The notes under the pieces: generated by a model
Told to the model about the DNA's origin: nothing
Seen by the model: the letters and a program-made list of their open reading frames with translations, nothing else
The model's database searches: none
Part shown: in pieces, positions 44,445-53,794 of the stretch
Layout of the letters: each line of letters begins with the position of its first letter
Position numbering within the stretch: position 1 is the stretch's first letter
Made by a program: the position numbers and the translations under genes
Assembly: GCA_029975215.1 (NCBI GenBank)
Contig: JARKPO010000053.1
Location: 20,748-84,747, forward strand
Direction of reading: 5' to 3'
DNA from: Levilinea sp.
Lineage (GTDB): Bacteria; Chloroflexota; Anaerolineae; Anaerolineales; Anaerolineaceae
Length of the DNA stretch: 64,000 bases

Positions 44445-45506
44445 TCAGCGGCCAGCTTTCATGGCCGCTTTTAACTGTACCAGCGCCTCCACCGGCGTGG
44501 GGTCCATGCCGTAAGCCGCCGCCAGATAAAACATGGCGTAATCGCCAAACTGCAGCGCTGTCCACTGCTGGGCCAGCTTGCCTGTTCCCTGAGCCTGGTA
44601 GCTGTCGGTGAACAGCCCCTCAGCCGTCATCATCTGACGCGTTAACAGCAGGCGTTTCTGGTTGCGAGGGTGAACGCTTTCGCCCTGTAAAAACAGCACC
44701 GCCAGGCGGCTGAGCGCATCTTCGGGGTTCACCAGTCCCGCCAGAGTGTTGTGATCCGCCTCGGGCAGTTCCTCAAATTGACCCCAGGCTTTAGCCAGCT
44801 CGCTCACCTGGCCCTTCCAGCGCCGCGCCACGGGGGCCAGCGCGTCTGCGCCCAAGATCACCGGAATGCGCCCCACCAGCTGCCCTGCTGTGCGTTTGGC
44901 CGAATTTTGGTGCGTGGGAGATTCCATACGCAAATTCTCTCGCTGCGCTTCCATCGCCTGCACCGCTGCAGTCAGCTCGGCGCTGGGGTCGGGCAGCAGC
45001 CCCAATCGAAAAAAGGCCGCCAGCAGCAAACCAAAGGAAAAACCCACCGCCGAACGGGGCTGCCCCGCATGTTCAAACGTCCAGGAAGGCAGGCCTGCTT
45101 CGGCCGCCCGCGCCTGCAATGCCCCGCCCGTGCTCAGGCTCAAAATGCGGCAGCCCGCTGCGCGCGCCGCCTCAAACGCCTCCAGGGTCTCTTCCGTCTG
45201 TCCAGAGTGGGATGAGCAAATCACCAGGGTCTCTGAGCCGCGCGCCCAGCCCGGCAGCCCGTAGTTGCGGTGCAGCACCACCGGCACACGCAAAGCATCA
45301 GCTCCAAACGCCATCACCAAATCGCCGCCGATAGCCGATCCGCCCATTCCGGCGATGACCACCTGGCGAACGCCATCCATCCTTTCCAGGGGCAATCTCA
45401 GCCCCAATTCCCAGGCCTGCCGCAATTGTTCGGGCAGCTGGTCAATATAGGTGTACATCCCTTCCGTGTCCAGCGCCCGCATGCGATCTAACTGGTCTAA
45501 ATCCAT
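44445..45506 (-). CDS. Bifunctional phosphoglucose/phosphomannose isomerase
   Basis: 353-aa SIS-domain isomerase that interconverts fructose 6-phosphate with glucose 6-phosphate and mannose 6-phosphate. Motifs are VIAGMGGSAIGGDLV, ICSSHSGQTEETLEAFE (SIS phosphate site), HQNSAKRTAGQLVGRIPVI and ELPEADHNTLAGL with the catalytic Glu/His region. Length and order fit the archaeal/Chloroflexota-type bifunctional enzyme instead of classical PGI. GGAG lies nine bases before the ATG. It is monocistronic, with its own terminator. Confidence 0.92.
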   Translation of the reverse strand: MDLDQLDRMRALDTEGMYTYIDQLPEQLRQAWELGLRLPLERMDGVRQVVIAGMGGSAIGGDLVMAFGADALRVPVVLHRNYGLPGWARGSETLVICSSHSGQTEETLEAFEAARAAGCRILSLSTGGALQARAAEAGLPSWTFEHAGQPRSAVGFSFGLLLAAFFRLGLLPDPSAELTAAVQAMEAQRENLRMESPTHQNSAKRTAGQLVGRIPVILGADALAPVARRWKGQVSELAKAWGQFEELPEADHNTLAGLVNPEDALSRLAVLFLQGESVHPRNQKRLLLTRQMMTAEGLFTDSYQAQGTGKLAQQWTALQFGDYAMFYLAAAYGMDPTPVEALVQLKAAMKAGR

Positions 45507-45549
45507 TCAGCCATTCTCCGTTTCTCAGGCTGTGCGCCTGTATCATGAT

Positions 45550-46524
45550 TCATGGACCTGTCCAGGTCACATATTCGACATTGAGGACATATTCTTCCAG
45601 ATCGATCTGTCCCAATTGTAAGAAGCCGTATAACCCGCGGTTCGTGGCGTAACACACGTAGACCCCGTCCCGCAAACTTTCCAGCAAAACAGGTTCGTCC
45701 CCCAAAGGGATGGCCTGGCAGTCAGCTATTTGCGGCTCACGCGCGCCAAAGACTGCCATGCGTGTGTTGCGTCCCAACTCAAGCTGGGCCGCTCCTGTAT
45801 CTGCCAGCATAAAGCGCATCTCCCCCCCCATTTCGGCGTTGATCTGGCCCTGATCCAGGTCCAGGTCGTCCTGCAGAAACAGGGTCGCCTCGCCCGCCAC
45901 CAGGATATTCACCTGCGCGGCTGCGGTGGGGGAGATGCTCAGCACAGCAGCATCATTTTTGATCACTTCGACCCGAACCCAAAACGGGGATTTGCCGTTG
46001 GGACCAATGCCAAAAAAGCTGCCGTCAGGAGCCTGCAAAATCCAATTGCCCTGATACATCGCCGGCCCTTGGGGCGCGGTCATCTCCACCGAAATATCCA
46101 CGCTCTCGCCCGCCGCCACCTCGCCCCGCAAGGGGATACGCTCCGGCGCGCCAAAGGTCTCTCCCGAAAACCACACCAGCTCATAGGTTTCATCCCAGGC
46201 ACAGCTTCCCTGGTTCACCAGCCTCCAGGTTTTGGTAAATCCTTCCCCTTCGTGCAGCACCGTGCCGTCCGGAATGGTCACGTCAATCGGCCGTCCCGCC
46301 GCAGCGCGGTGGCAGGGCCCTTCTGCCGCGGCCGGCTCACTTGCCGCTGGTTTGGTGTCGGGCGCGGGCGGCGGTTCCTGCGTGGGCGGGGGCGGCAGTT
46401 GAAACTCTGCGGTCCGGGCCGCCGCCTCCAGTTTATCTTCCGTCTGATATAACGTCTGCGGCAGCAGACCGCAGCCCGACAGGAACAAGCTCACCATCCA
46501 CAGCATCATCCCGATTCGTTTCAT
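45550..46524 (-). CDS. Lipoprotein with NBR1-type Ig-like domain
   Basis: 324 aa. Signal peptide with lipobox MMLWMVSLFLSGC (Cys about 18), then a Pro-rich linker (PPPPTQEPPPAPDTKP). Next is a beta-sandwich of the type called Ig-like domain from NBR1 (IPDGTVLHEGEGFTKTWRLVNQGSCAWDETYELVWFSGE ... MYQGNWILQAPDGSFFG). The C-terminal half is unrecognised. Such lipoproteins are common on Chloroflexota surfaces. The track start is 68 codons too early. The ATG at 46524 is six bases after a TACAAT box on the minus strand and has no ribosome-binding site, again fitting a leaderless mRNA. Confidence 0.8.
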   Translation of the reverse strand: MKRIGMMLWMVSLFLSGCGLLPQTLYQTEDKLEAAARTAEFQLPPPPTQEPPPAPDTKPAASEPAAAEGPCHRAAAGRPIDVTIPDGTVLHEGEGFTKTWRLVNQGSCAWDETYELVWFSGETFGAPERIPLRGEVAAGESVDISVEMTAPQGPAMYQGNWILQAPDGSFFGIGPNGKSPFWVRVEVIKNDAAVLSISPTAAAQVNILVAGEATLFLQDDLDLDQGQINAEMGGEMRFMLADTGAAQLELGRNTRMAVFGAREPQIADCQAIPLGDEPVLLESLRDGVYVCYATNRGLYGFLQLGQIDLEEYVLNVEYVTWTGP

Positions 46525-46530
46525 GCCCAA

Positions 46531-46536
46531 ATTGTA
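46531..46536 (-). promoter_or_regulatory. -10 box for a leaderless lipoprotein mRNA
   Basis: TACAAT on the minus strand ends six bases before the ATG at 46524, placing the transcription start on the A of the ATG. The -35 is weak. Confidence 0.45.
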
Positions 46537-46594
46537 CCTTGAATCACCGCCGAAATCAGCCTTCTTTCCCACCGTCAAAAGTTCGACACTAGTC

Positions 46595-46622
46595 TTGCCG
46601 CGGGGCTTTTTTCGGATATAAT
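46595..46622 (+). promoter_or_regulatory. Promoter of fdhD
   Basis: -35 TTGCCG (46595-46600), 16-nt spacer, -10 TATAAT (46617-46622). It is divergent from the lipoprotein promoter. Confidence 0.7.
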
Positions 46623-46665
46623 GAGGTGGATTATTACGGATAGAAATCGCTGGTTGGAGAAGCCC

Positions 46666-47490
46666 ATGTCTGAGAATGCCCGTCACGCCGCCTTTTGGAG
46701 ATATCTGGATGGCGCCTGGGATGCACAAGAAAATTCTGTCATCGCCGAAGTCCCCGTCTCGCTGACGGTGAACGCCGAAGTCTGGATTACCTTCATGTGT
46801 ACCCCCCTCCAGTTAGAGGCCCTGGCAGTGGGGTTCTTATACAACGAAGGTTTCATCCAATCCAGCAGCGATATTGCCGATGTGCGCGTGTGTGAAAACG
46901 GCACCAACATTGACGTGTGGACTTCCATCCCCGTTAAAAAGCCCGCCCATTGGCAGCGCACCTCGGGCTGTACCGGCGGGGTCAGCAGCCCCAACCCTCA
47001 AAACCCAGGCGCCGCGCGCAGAACGGAAACCAGCCCCAGTCTCACCCCCCAAGCCGTTTTAGCGAGCATGGAACAACTGGCCGTGTCGCAGTCGCTGTAC
47101 CGCGAATCGCGCGGGGTGCACTGTTCTGCCCTCTCTGACGGACAAAACGTGCGTCTGTTGGCCGAAGATATTGGCCGCCACAACACCGTGGACAAGCTGA
47201 CCGGCCTGTATCTGCTGCAAAAAGAAACCTTCACCCCCACACTGGTGATCACCACCGGCCGCATCAGCTCCGAAATGCTGCGCAAATCCGCCCGGTTGGG
47301 AGCCTTAGCGGTGGCTTCGCGCACCTCCCCCACGACCCTATCCATCGAGATGGCCGAAGAGATGGGGCTGACCCTCATCGGCTATGTGCGCGGCAACCGT
47401 TTTAACGTCTACACGCACCCTGAGCGTTTATGCGGCCTGCCCTGTTTCTCGCTGGCCGATTCTGTATCTTCCGAACAGCCGTCCAACTGA
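46666..47490 (+). CDS. fdhD: Formate dehydrogenase accessory sulfurtransferase FdhD
   Basis: 274-aa protein that transfers sulfur from IscS to the bis-MGD cofactor before insertion into formate dehydrogenase. Motifs are PVSLTVNAEVWITFMCTPLQLEALAVGFLYNEGFI, the active-site segment RTSGCTGGVSS, ALSDGQNVRLLAEDIGRHNTVDKLTG and TTGRISSEMLRKSARLGALAVASRTSPT. The first active cysteine is kept; the second of the CxxC pair is Gly here, as in some other FdhD proteins. The start at 46666 has TTGGAG six bases upstream; the track ORF begins inside the promoter. The FDH structural genes lie beyond mobA. Confidence 0.93.
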   Translation: MSENARHAAFWRYLDGAWDAQENSVIAEVPVSLTVNAEVWITFMCTPLQLEALAVGFLYNEGFIQSSSDIADVRVCENGTNIDVWTSIPVKKPAHWQRTSGCTGGVSSPNPQNPGAARRTETSPSLTPQAVLASMEQLAVSQSLYRESRGVHCSALSDGQNVRLLAEDIGRHNTVDKLTGLYLLQKETFTPTLVITTGRISSEMLRKSARLGALAVASRTSPTTLSIEMAEEMGLTLIGYVRGNRFNVYTHPERLCGLPCFSLADSVSSEQPSN

Positions 47491-48092
47491 AGCGCCTGTG
47501 CCTGAGCCTGAGCAAATTCTTCAGGGGTATTTACATTTAAAAATGTCCATCCCTGGGGATCCGCCGCAGCCACCTCATTTCGCCCAAACACCCGCACACG
47601 CACCTCTGGAAACCAGGCGATCATGCGCCGCTGTTCGCGCGCCAGCGCCCGTTCCACCGCCGGAAGGCAGGTTGCTCGGCGGTACGCCGCATGCAGCGGC
47701 TCCAGTCCGTTCTCCGTCTCCGGGATGACCACATCCGCCCCCTCGGCATCCATCACTGCCAACATGCGCAAGAGCATGGCGCAGCTGACAAAGGGCATGT
47801 CGCAGCCCACCACCAGCACCCGTTCCCCTCGCGCCGCCGCCAGCGCCGTATACAAGCCCCCCAAAGCCCCTTTGCCGGGGAAAATATCCGCAAACAGCGG
47901 CAGCCCCAAGAAAGCGTACAGCTCTGGCTCCTGCGTGGTCACCAGAGTCTCATCCGCAGCCGGGTGAACCCGCGCCGCCACTCGTGCAATCAGCGGCTGG
48001 CCGCAAAATTCCATCAATGCCTTATTCTGCCCCATCCGCCGTGATTCCCCCCCCGCCTGAATCACCGCGCTGGTTCGCAACCGGTCGTTCAT
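47409..48092 (-). CDS. mobA: Molybdenum cofactor guanylyltransferase
   Basis: 227-aa nucleotidyltransferase that adds GMP to Mo-molybdopterin, the step before bis-MGD. Seen are the N-terminal AVIQAGGESRRMGQNKALMEF nucleotide loop, FPGKGALGGLYTALAAARGERVLVVGCDMPFVS (metal Asp) and the late FLNVNTPEEFAQA signature. The last 27 codons overlap the 3' end of fdhD on the opposite strand (82 bp) and encode a polar tail that is probably dispensable. The ATG at 48092 follows GAAGG. It supplies cofactor to the adjacent formate dehydrogenase. Confidence 0.9.
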   Translation of the reverse strand: MNDRLRTSAVIQAGGESRRMGQNKALMEFCGQPLIARVAARVHPAADETLVTTQEPELYAFLGLPLFADIFPGKGALGGLYTALAAARGERVLVVGCDMPFVSCAMLLRMLAVMDAEGADVVIPETENGLEPLHAAYRRATCLPAVERALAREQRRMIAWFPEVRVRVFGRNEVAAADPQGWTFLNVNTPEEFAQAQAQALQLDGCSEDTESASEKQGRPHKRSGCV

Positions 48093-48288
48093 GTTGGCAA
48101 CCTTCATCCTTTCATCGGCGCGCTGCGCCTCGCAGATACCTTTATTCTACCCGATTCATCGCTTTCGTTCCCGCTTTATGGTACACTTTTATTATATGAA
48201 TACTCCATTTTACCTGCCCCGCCAGGCAAAATGGCCGTCGCACCTCGTCCACGGGTTGCCCCCTTTCTAGACCTGCCACGGAGCGTGT

Positions 48289-50031
48289 ATGAACGAGATA
48301 GACCTGACCCTTCTGGAGCCTGTTCTTCAAACCTACGGCCCTCAAGGCCGCACCGCCCTTCTCCCCGCCCTACACGCCGCTCAAAACCTTTATGGGTATC
48401 TGCCAGAGCCAGTAGCGGCTGCTGTTGCCCGTGCCTTACATGTTCCCCTGGCCGATGTGCACGGCGTCATCGAGTTCTACGCCATGTTCTACCCCCAACC
48501 GGTGGCCAAAACCGTCCTGCACGTCTGCAACGACCCCGCCTGCGGCATGGCCGGGGCCGATGCGCTGTTTAAGCAGCTTGCCAGCCGCGTTGAACTGAAT
48601 CTCGACACCCCCACCGGCGCATCTGTCACCGTAGAACGCGCCCCCTGCCTGGGTCTGTGCGAACACGCCCCCGCTCTGCTGGTGCAAGGGTCCCAGGTGG
48701 CCCAGGCCGACCGCCGCTCATGGGAAGACCTGGTGCGCGGCCGCCTGCCCCGTCCCCGCACCCTTGTGGGCGGCGATGTCTCCATCCTCACCGCCAATTG
48801 TGGCAAGAATCGCCCCACCACCCTGGAAGAGTACATCCAATCCGGTGGGTATGCCGGTCTGCGCCGAGCCCTGCAAAGCTCCCCCGCCGAGGTCATCGCC
48901 GAGGTCAAGGCGTCGGGTTTGGTGGGGCGCGGCGGCGCAGCTTTCCCCACCGGTCTTAAGTGGGAAGGGGCCGCCAACGTCTCCGGCGATCCCAAATATG
49001 TGGTCTGCAACGCCGATGAAGCCGAACCTGGCACCTTCAAAGACCGCGTGCTGATGGAAAATGACCCCCACCGCATCCTCGAAGGCCTGCTCATCTGCGC
49101 CTACGCCGTCGGCGCCTCGCATGGGTATTGGTATATCCGCGGCGAATACACCGCACAGATGGAAATCGTTGCCCATGCGGTCGAAGAAGCCCGCCAGGCC
49201 GGAATCTTGGGCGATGCCATCCTCGGCTCCCCCTTCCACTTTGACCTGGAAATCCGCCGCGGCGCGGGAGCCTATATCTGCGGTGAAGAAACCGCCCTGT
49301 TTGAATCCATCGAGGGTAAGCGCGGCTTTCCCCGCATTAAGCCTCCCTTCCCCACCACCCACGGCCTGTTTGGGCGGCCTACGGTCATCAACAACGTCGA
49401 GACCCTGGCTAACCTGCCCTACATCCTCACCCACGGCGCGGCCCAATACCGCCAATTGGGCACCGAAAAATCCCCCGGACCCAAGCTCTTCTGCCTTTCG
49501 GGAGATGTGGTGCGCCCGGGACTGTACGAAGTGCCTTTCGGGGTCACTTTTGACCATTTGCTCAACGACCTGGCGGGCGGCGTGCGCGGCGGCGCGCTAA
49601 AAGCTGCCCTGTTCGGCGGCGCAGCCGGGGCTTTTGCCACCCCGCAGCACCTCAGCGTGCGCCTCACGTTTGAAGATCTGCGCGCCGCGGGCCTGCCCCT
49701 GGGATCCGGCGTCATCACCGTCTTTAACCAGCATCGCGACCTGCGCGATGTGCTCGTACGCCTGGGGCATTTCTTCGCCGACGAATCCTGCGGCAAATGC
49801 TACCCCTGCCAGTTGGGAACCCAACGTCAGTATGAAATCCTCCAGCGCGTGGCCGCGGGCAGCCCCCTGCCCGAAGATGCCGCCCGCCTGCAGGATGTCG
49901 GCTGGACCATGACCGACGCCTCTTTGTGCGGCCTGGGGCAGACCGCCGCCTCTGCCGTGCTCAGCGCCATGCGCCACTGGCCCGAACTGTTCGTCCCCGC
50001 CGCCCAATCCGCCCCTCAAGCACAGGTATAG
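48289..50031 (+). CDS. fdhB: NAD+-dependent formate dehydrogenase diaphorase subunit (NuoE-NuoF fusion)
   Basis: 580 aa. Residues 1-145 are a NuoE-type thioredoxin-like [2Fe-2S] domain with Cys at 80, 85, 120 and 124 ([21 protein letters not shown]). Residues about 165-575 are NuoF-like, with FMN site [19 protein letters not shown] site [19 protein letters not shown], and the N3 4Fe-4S ligands [13 protein letters not shown] ... SLCGLGQ. It passes electrons from the ferredoxin-type subunit to NAD+. In most systems NuoE and NuoF (or FdsG and FdsB) are separate; they are fused here. It stops 12 bp before the next subunit. Symbol by role. Confidence 0.92.
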   Translation: MNEIDLTLLEPVLQTYGPQGRTALLPALHAAQNLYGYLPEPVAAAVARALHVPLADVHGVIEFYAMFYPQPVAKTVLHVCNDPACGMAGADALFKQLASRVELNLDTPTGASVTVERAPCLGLCEHAPALLVQGSQVAQADRRSWEDLVRGRLPRPRTLVGGDVSILTANCGKNRPTTLEEYIQSGGYAGLRRALQSSPAEVIAEVKASGLVGRGGAAFPTGLKWEGAANVSGDPKYVVCNADEAEPGTFKDRVLMENDPHRILEGLLICAYAVGASHGYWYIRGEYTAQMEIVAHAVEEARQAGILGDAILGSPFHFDLEIRRGAGAYICGEETALFESIEGKRGFPRIKPPFPTTHGLFGRPTVINNVETLANLPYILTHGAAQYRQLGTEKSPGPKLFCLSGDVVRPGLYEVPFGVTFDHLLNDLAGGVRGGALKAALFGGAAGAFATPQHLSVRLTFEDLRAAGLPLGSGVITVFNQHRDLRDVLVRLGHFFADESCGKCYPCQLGTQRQYEILQRVAAGSPLPEDAARLQDVGWTMTDASLCGLGQTAASAVLSAMRHWPELFVPAAQSAPQAQV

Positions 50032-50043
50032 GGAGCTGCCGCT

Positions 50044-50760
50044 ATGTCCGAAACGATTTCCCTGACCATCAACGGCCAACCCGTCACCGTACCCGCCGGA
50101 ACCACCCTGCTCAAAGCCGCCGAGCAGGCCGGCATCTCCATTCCGACCATCTGCTACCACGATTACTGCACCGCTAACGGCCTTTGCCGCCTGTGCGTGG
50201 TGGAGGTAGAAGGCTCCCGCACCCTGGTGGCCTCCTGCGTGGCCAAAGCCGCCCCCAATATGCAGGTGCAGACCCATTCTGAACGGGTCCTTCGCGCCCG
50301 CCGCACGGTATTGGAAATGCTGGAAGCCTCGGTGGATCTGTCCGAAGCCCCCGAAATCCAGGCCTTTTCCCAGGAACTGAACGCCGACCCCCAGCGCTTC
50401 CCAGACGCCGAAAAACGCCAGCCGCCCGTGGTGGATGATAACCCCATGTATGTGCGCGACTACGCCAAATGCGTCTTATGCTGGCGCTGCGTGCAGGTCT
50501 GCGCCGAAGATGCCCAATACACCTTTGCCATCAACTTCACTGGCCGCGGCTTTGAGACCCAAATTGGCACATTCTTTGAAAAGCCCCTGCCCGATACCAG
50601 CTGCGTCTTCTGCGGGCAGTGCGTGGGCGTTTGCCCCACCAATGCGCTGAAACCCAAACGGCAGTGGCTGATGGAACAGGGCTACAGCGCCGATGAAATC
50701 ACAGAGATGACTCGCACCGAGCGCCGCCGCCACAAACGCGCCCCTCTCTCCGCCGAATGA
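50044..50760 (+). CDS. Iron-sulfur electron-transfer subunit (NuoG N-terminus/HoxU-like)
   Basis: 238 aa. It has an N-terminal plant-type [2Fe-2S] ferredoxin ([19 protein letters not shown]) and two C-terminal 4Fe-4S motifs ([14 protein letters not shown] and [17 protein letters not shown]). The HxxxCxxCxxxxxC cluster normally found between them in NuoG/HoxU/FdsA proteins is missing: that stretch reads [16 protein letters not shown]. The protein probably wires the catalytic subunit to the diaphorase. The stop overlaps the next ORF's first possible ATG. Confidence 0.9.
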   Translation: MSETISLTINGQPVTVPAGTTLLKAAEQAGISIPTICYHDYCTANGLCRLCVVEVEGSRTLVASCVAKAAPNMQVQTHSERVLRARRTVLEMLEASVDLSEAPEIQAFSQELNADPQRFPDAEKRQPPVVDDNPMYVRDYAKCVLCWRCVQVCAEDAQYTFAINFTGRGFETQIGTFFEKPLPDTSCVFCGQCVGVCPTNALKPKRQWLMEQGYSADEITEMTRTERRRHKRAPLSAE

Positions 50761-50780
50761 CCCGCCCAGGAGAACCCGCC

Positions 50781-52940
50781 ATGTTAAAACCAGACCGAAT
50801 CGTCTCCACCACCTGCCCCTACTGCGGCGTCGGCTGCAATTTGCAGCTCCACATCCAGGGCGACACCATTTTCAAAGTCACCACCCCCTTCGACGCCCCT
50901 GTCAATAAGGGCAACCTGTGCGTCAAAGGCCGCTTTGGTTACGATTTTATCTATCACCCCCAGCGCGTCACCACCCCTCTCATCCGCAAGACCCCCCAGC
51001 AGCCCGGCAGCCGCACCCAGGCCTTTGACCGTTCGGAATGGCGCGAGGTATCCTGGGACGAAGCCCTGGAATACACGGCCGACCGCCTGGTGGAAATCTA
51101 CCAGCGCGACGGTTCCCGCGCTATGGCCGCTTACTGCTGCGCCAAGGCCACCAACGAGGATAATTACCTGCTGCAAAAGATGTACCGCGCGCTTTTCCGC
51201 ACCAATCACATTGACCACTGCACCCGCCTGTGCCACGCAGCCAGTGTGGTGGCTTTGCAAATGGCGGTGGGCTCCTCCGCCATGAGCAACACCGCGGATG
51301 AGGTGGTGGACAACGACGTATTCATCCTGACCGGCTCCAACACCACCGAAAACCACCCCATCATCGCCCTGCAAATGAAGGCCGCCATCCAAAAACACGG
51401 CGCCAAATTGATTGTGGCCGACCCGCGCCGCATCGAGATGGTGGATTACGCTGTGCTGTGGCTGGCGCAGAAACCCGGAACCGACGTACCCCTCTTTTCG
51501 GCGATGGCGCACGTCATTCTCAAAGAGAACCGCTACAACCAGGAATTTATTGACGCCCGCACCGAGAATTTCGCTGAATTTGCCGCCTCGATGGAAAAGT
51601 TCACCCCCGAATACGCCGAATCCATCACCGGCGTCAGCCGCGATAAGATCATCGAAGCCGCCCGCCTGTATGCCGATGCCCGTAACGCCGCCATCTACTG
51701 GTCTCTGGGCATCCCCGAACATTCGCACGGCACAGCCAACGCCCTCAGCCTGATCAATCTGGCCCTGCTCACCGGCCACATCGGCCGCCGCGGCAACGGG
51801 CTGAACCCCCTGCGCGGGCAAAACAACGTCCAGGGAGCCTCCGATTCCGGGGCCATGCCCTGGCATTACCCGGGCTACCAGTCTGTGGCCAATGAAGAAG
51901 CCGCCCAAAAGTTTGAGCGCGCCTGGAATATCGAACCGGGCGGCCTCAACCGCAAGCTGGGCCTCACCACCACCGAGATTCTCGGCAATGTCCAGCCCAA
52001 CGGCGTGCGCGCCCTGTACATCATGGGCGAAAACCCTATGATGTCGGAACCCAATCTCAACCACACCCGCCACCAGATGGAACAGCTGGAATTCGTCGTC
52101 GCCCAGGATCTGTTCATCAACGAATCCGGCGCCTTTGCCGATGTCTTCCTGCCCGCCGCCAGTTGGGCTGAAAAAGAGGGAACCTTCACCAACACCGACC
52201 GGCGCGTCCAGCGCGTCCGTCAGGCCATCGCCCCCCGCGGTCAGGCCCGCGCCGATTGGCAGATCGTCTGCGATCTGGCCCAGCGCATTGAAAAACGCCT
52301 GGGCCGCCCCACCGCCCGCTGGGATTACACCCACCCCTCGCAGGTGCTGGAAGAGATGGGCAGCCTGGTGCCAGAATACGCCGGGGTCAAATATCACCGC
52401 ATTGAAACCCTCGGTCTGCAAGTCCCCGTGCTGAACGACGAACACCCCGGCACACCCTTCCTCTTTGCCGAAAGCTTCCCCCGCGGGCGCGGCAAATTTC
52501 ACCCCCTGGAATACGTGCCCTCCGCCGAAATGCCCGACGACGAATATCCCTTCATCCTCACCACTGGCCGCGTATTGGAACACTGGCACGGCGGAACCCT
52601 CACGCGTAATTCCGGCCTCAACGACCTGTGGCCCGAAGCCCTGATGGAGATCAACCCAGAAGACGCCGCCCGCCTGAGGATCGCACCCAACGGGCCGGTG
52701 CGCGTCACCTCGCGCCGCGGCACCATCGTGCTGCGCGCCCGCGTCACCCCCAAGGCCGTGCGTGGCGTGGTTTTCATCCCCTTCTTTTACGGCCCAGCCG
52801 CCGCCAACCTGCTCACCAATGACGTGGTGGACCCGCAAGCCAAAATCCCAGAATACAAGGTCAGCGCCGTGCGCATCACACCGGTGGAGGAAAGCGAACT
52901 GCCCGACCCACAAGCTTTCCAGAGCCGCGGACGCTACTAA
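50781..52940 (+). CDS. fdhA: Formate dehydrogenase catalytic subunit, Cys type (Mo/W-bis-MGD)
   Basis: 719-aa molybdopterin oxidoreductase that oxidises formate to CO2. The N-terminal 4Fe-4S ligands are CPYCGVGCN ... NLCVKG. The metal ligand region HCTRLCHAASVVALQMAVGS has Cys where E. coli FdhF has selenocysteine, followed by the invariant His. Other FDH features are NEDNYLLQKMYRALFRTNHIDHC, GENPMMSEPNL, LPAASWAEKEGTFTNTDRRVQRV and the C-terminal TTGRVLEHWHGGTLTRNS. I prefer the ATG at 50781 with AGGAG eight bases upstream; the first ATG at 50757 overlaps the previous stop. No signal peptide, so the complex is cytoplasmic and NAD-linked. A terminator follows. Confidence 0.94.
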   Translation: MLKPDRIVSTTCPYCGVGCNLQLHIQGDTIFKVTTPFDAPVNKGNLCVKGRFGYDFIYHPQRVTTPLIRKTPQQPGSRTQAFDRSEWREVSWDEALEYTADRLVEIYQRDGSRAMAAYCCAKATNEDNYLLQKMYRALFRTNHIDHCTRLCHAASVVALQMAVGSSAMSNTADEVVDNDVFILTGSNTTENHPIIALQMKAAIQKHGAKLIVADPRRIEMVDYAVLWLAQKPGTDVPLFSAMAHVILKENRYNQEFIDARTENFAEFAASMEKFTPEYAESITGVSRDKIIEAARLYADARNAAIYWSLGIPEHSHGTANALSLINLALLTGHIGRRGNGLNPLRGQNNVQGASDSGAMPWHYPGYQSVANEEAAQKFERAWNIEPGGLNRKLGLTTTEILGNVQPNGVRALYIMGENPMMSEPNLNHTRHQMEQLEFVVAQDLFINESGAFADVFLPAASWAEKEGTFTNTDRRVQRVRQAIAPRGQARADWQIVCDLAQRIEKRLGRPTARWDYTHPSQVLEEMGSLVPEYAGVKYHRIETLGLQVPVLNDEHPGTPFLFAESFPRGRGKFHPLEYVPSAEMPDDEYPFILTTGRVLEHWHGGTLTRNSGLNDLWPEALMEINPEDAARLRIAPNGPVRVTSRRGTIVLRARVTPKAVRGVVFIPFFYGPAAANLLTNDVVDPQAKIPEYKVSAVRITPVEESELPDPQAFQSRGRY

Positions 52941-52963
52941 GCCCAACCCCTTTTACTGCCAAT

Positions 52964-53003
52964 CGCCCAGCGCGTATGCTTTTTCTGCCGCTGGGCGGTT
53001 TTG
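52964..53003 (+). terminator. Intrinsic terminator after the formate dehydrogenase operon
   Basis: Perfect 9-bp stem CGCCCAGCG/CGCTGGGCG with a 16-nt loop, followed by GTTTTG. Confidence 0.7.
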
Positions 53004-53149
53004 CTTCTGGCTTCCAGGTCTTCCTGTGCACCCGCAGGCCTTGCTGTCGCCAAAGCTGATGATCACAACTGACCTTGCCCTGTCTATCAATCCGTTGGGT
53101 GATATACTTGTTTGCAAGGAAACACACCATCTTCTCCCCACTTGATTAA

Positions 53150-53169
53150 GACCCTGAAACACCAGGGTC
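53150..53169 (+). promoter_or_regulatory. Hairpin in the leader of the YjdF-like gene
   Basis: Perfect 7-bp stem GACCCTG-AAACAC-CAGGGTC, 38 nt before the ATG. It may be part of a structured leader; no full yjdF riboswitch could be recognised. Confidence 0.35.
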
Positions 53170-53206
53170 GTATTGTGTTTGGAATGGATTATTACGTGAG
53201 GGAAAA

Positions 53207-53620
53207 ATGGTGGATAGCAAATGCACCGTTTACTTTGAAGACCCTTTTTGGGTGGCCGTATTTGAGCGTTTAGATGGGTGCGGTTATTCTGTGGCTCGGT
53301 TTGTATTTGGCAGTGAGCCGTCGGAGACAGAACTGCATGAGTTTGCCCTCAAGCACTTTCAAACGCTATCATTTAGTCTTCCAGGGCCAAGGTCAAAACT
53401 GACAAGCCATGAAGTTCGTTTTAAACGCCGCCAACGTGAAGCCCGTCAACAAACACAGCAAGCGGGTATCGGCACTCGTGCTCAGCGCGCGCTCCAGGCA
53501 GAACGTGAACGAATGAAGCGGGATCGCCAGGAAGAAAGCCGTGAGGAACGCGAAACACGGGAACGGCAAAAGTTTATTCAAAAACTGACGCAGAAGAAGC
53601 AAAAACACCGCGGGCATTAA
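53207..53620 (+). CDS. YjdF-family protein (DUF2992)
   Basis: 137 aa. It has an N-terminal beta-rich YjdF domain (CTVYFEDPFWVAVFERLDGCGYSVARFVFGSEPSETELHEFAL). A highly charged coiled-coil tail rich in Arg, Gln, Glu and Lys follows (QTQQAGIGTRAQRALQAERE, KKQKHRGH). In Firmicutes yjdF is the gene controlled by the azaaromatic-sensing yjdF riboswitch; its own function is unknown. Base composition is visibly more AT-rich than neighbours and codon use differs, suggesting lateral acquisition. GAGGGAAAA precedes the ATG. It stands alone between a terminator and the SARP-like regulator. Confidence 0.82.
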   Translation: MVDSKCTVYFEDPFWVAVFERLDGCGYSVARFVFGSEPSETELHEFALKHFQTLSFSLPGPRSKLTSHEVRFKRRQREARQQTQQAGIGTRAQRALQAERERMKRDRQEESREERETRERQKFIQKLTQKKQKHRGH

Positions 53621-53794
53621 CCCTGCTTGCATCAGCAGTTCTACACCAGCCAACCTCCGCCCTATTGCGTTGAGTGTGGTTCATTTCTGCAAATCCCCAG
53701 CCATTTTGGGGCAGGCCCGTCTCCTCAGGTCTTGCGCCTCACCTCCGTCTGGGGTATAAACAAATCATCTGTTCTCACCACTCAGTGAGTCCGT

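Noticed and set aside
50757-50780. Earlier ATG for the formate dehydrogenase catalytic subunit
   Set aside because: It overlaps the previous stop but lacks a proper ribosome-binding site, whereas the ATG at 50781 has AGGAG at correct spacing.
50784-52946. 720-aa open frame antisense to the formate dehydrogenase catalytic gene
   Set aside because: It mirrors fdhA almost exactly, lacks any recognisable domain and has no ribosome-binding site.
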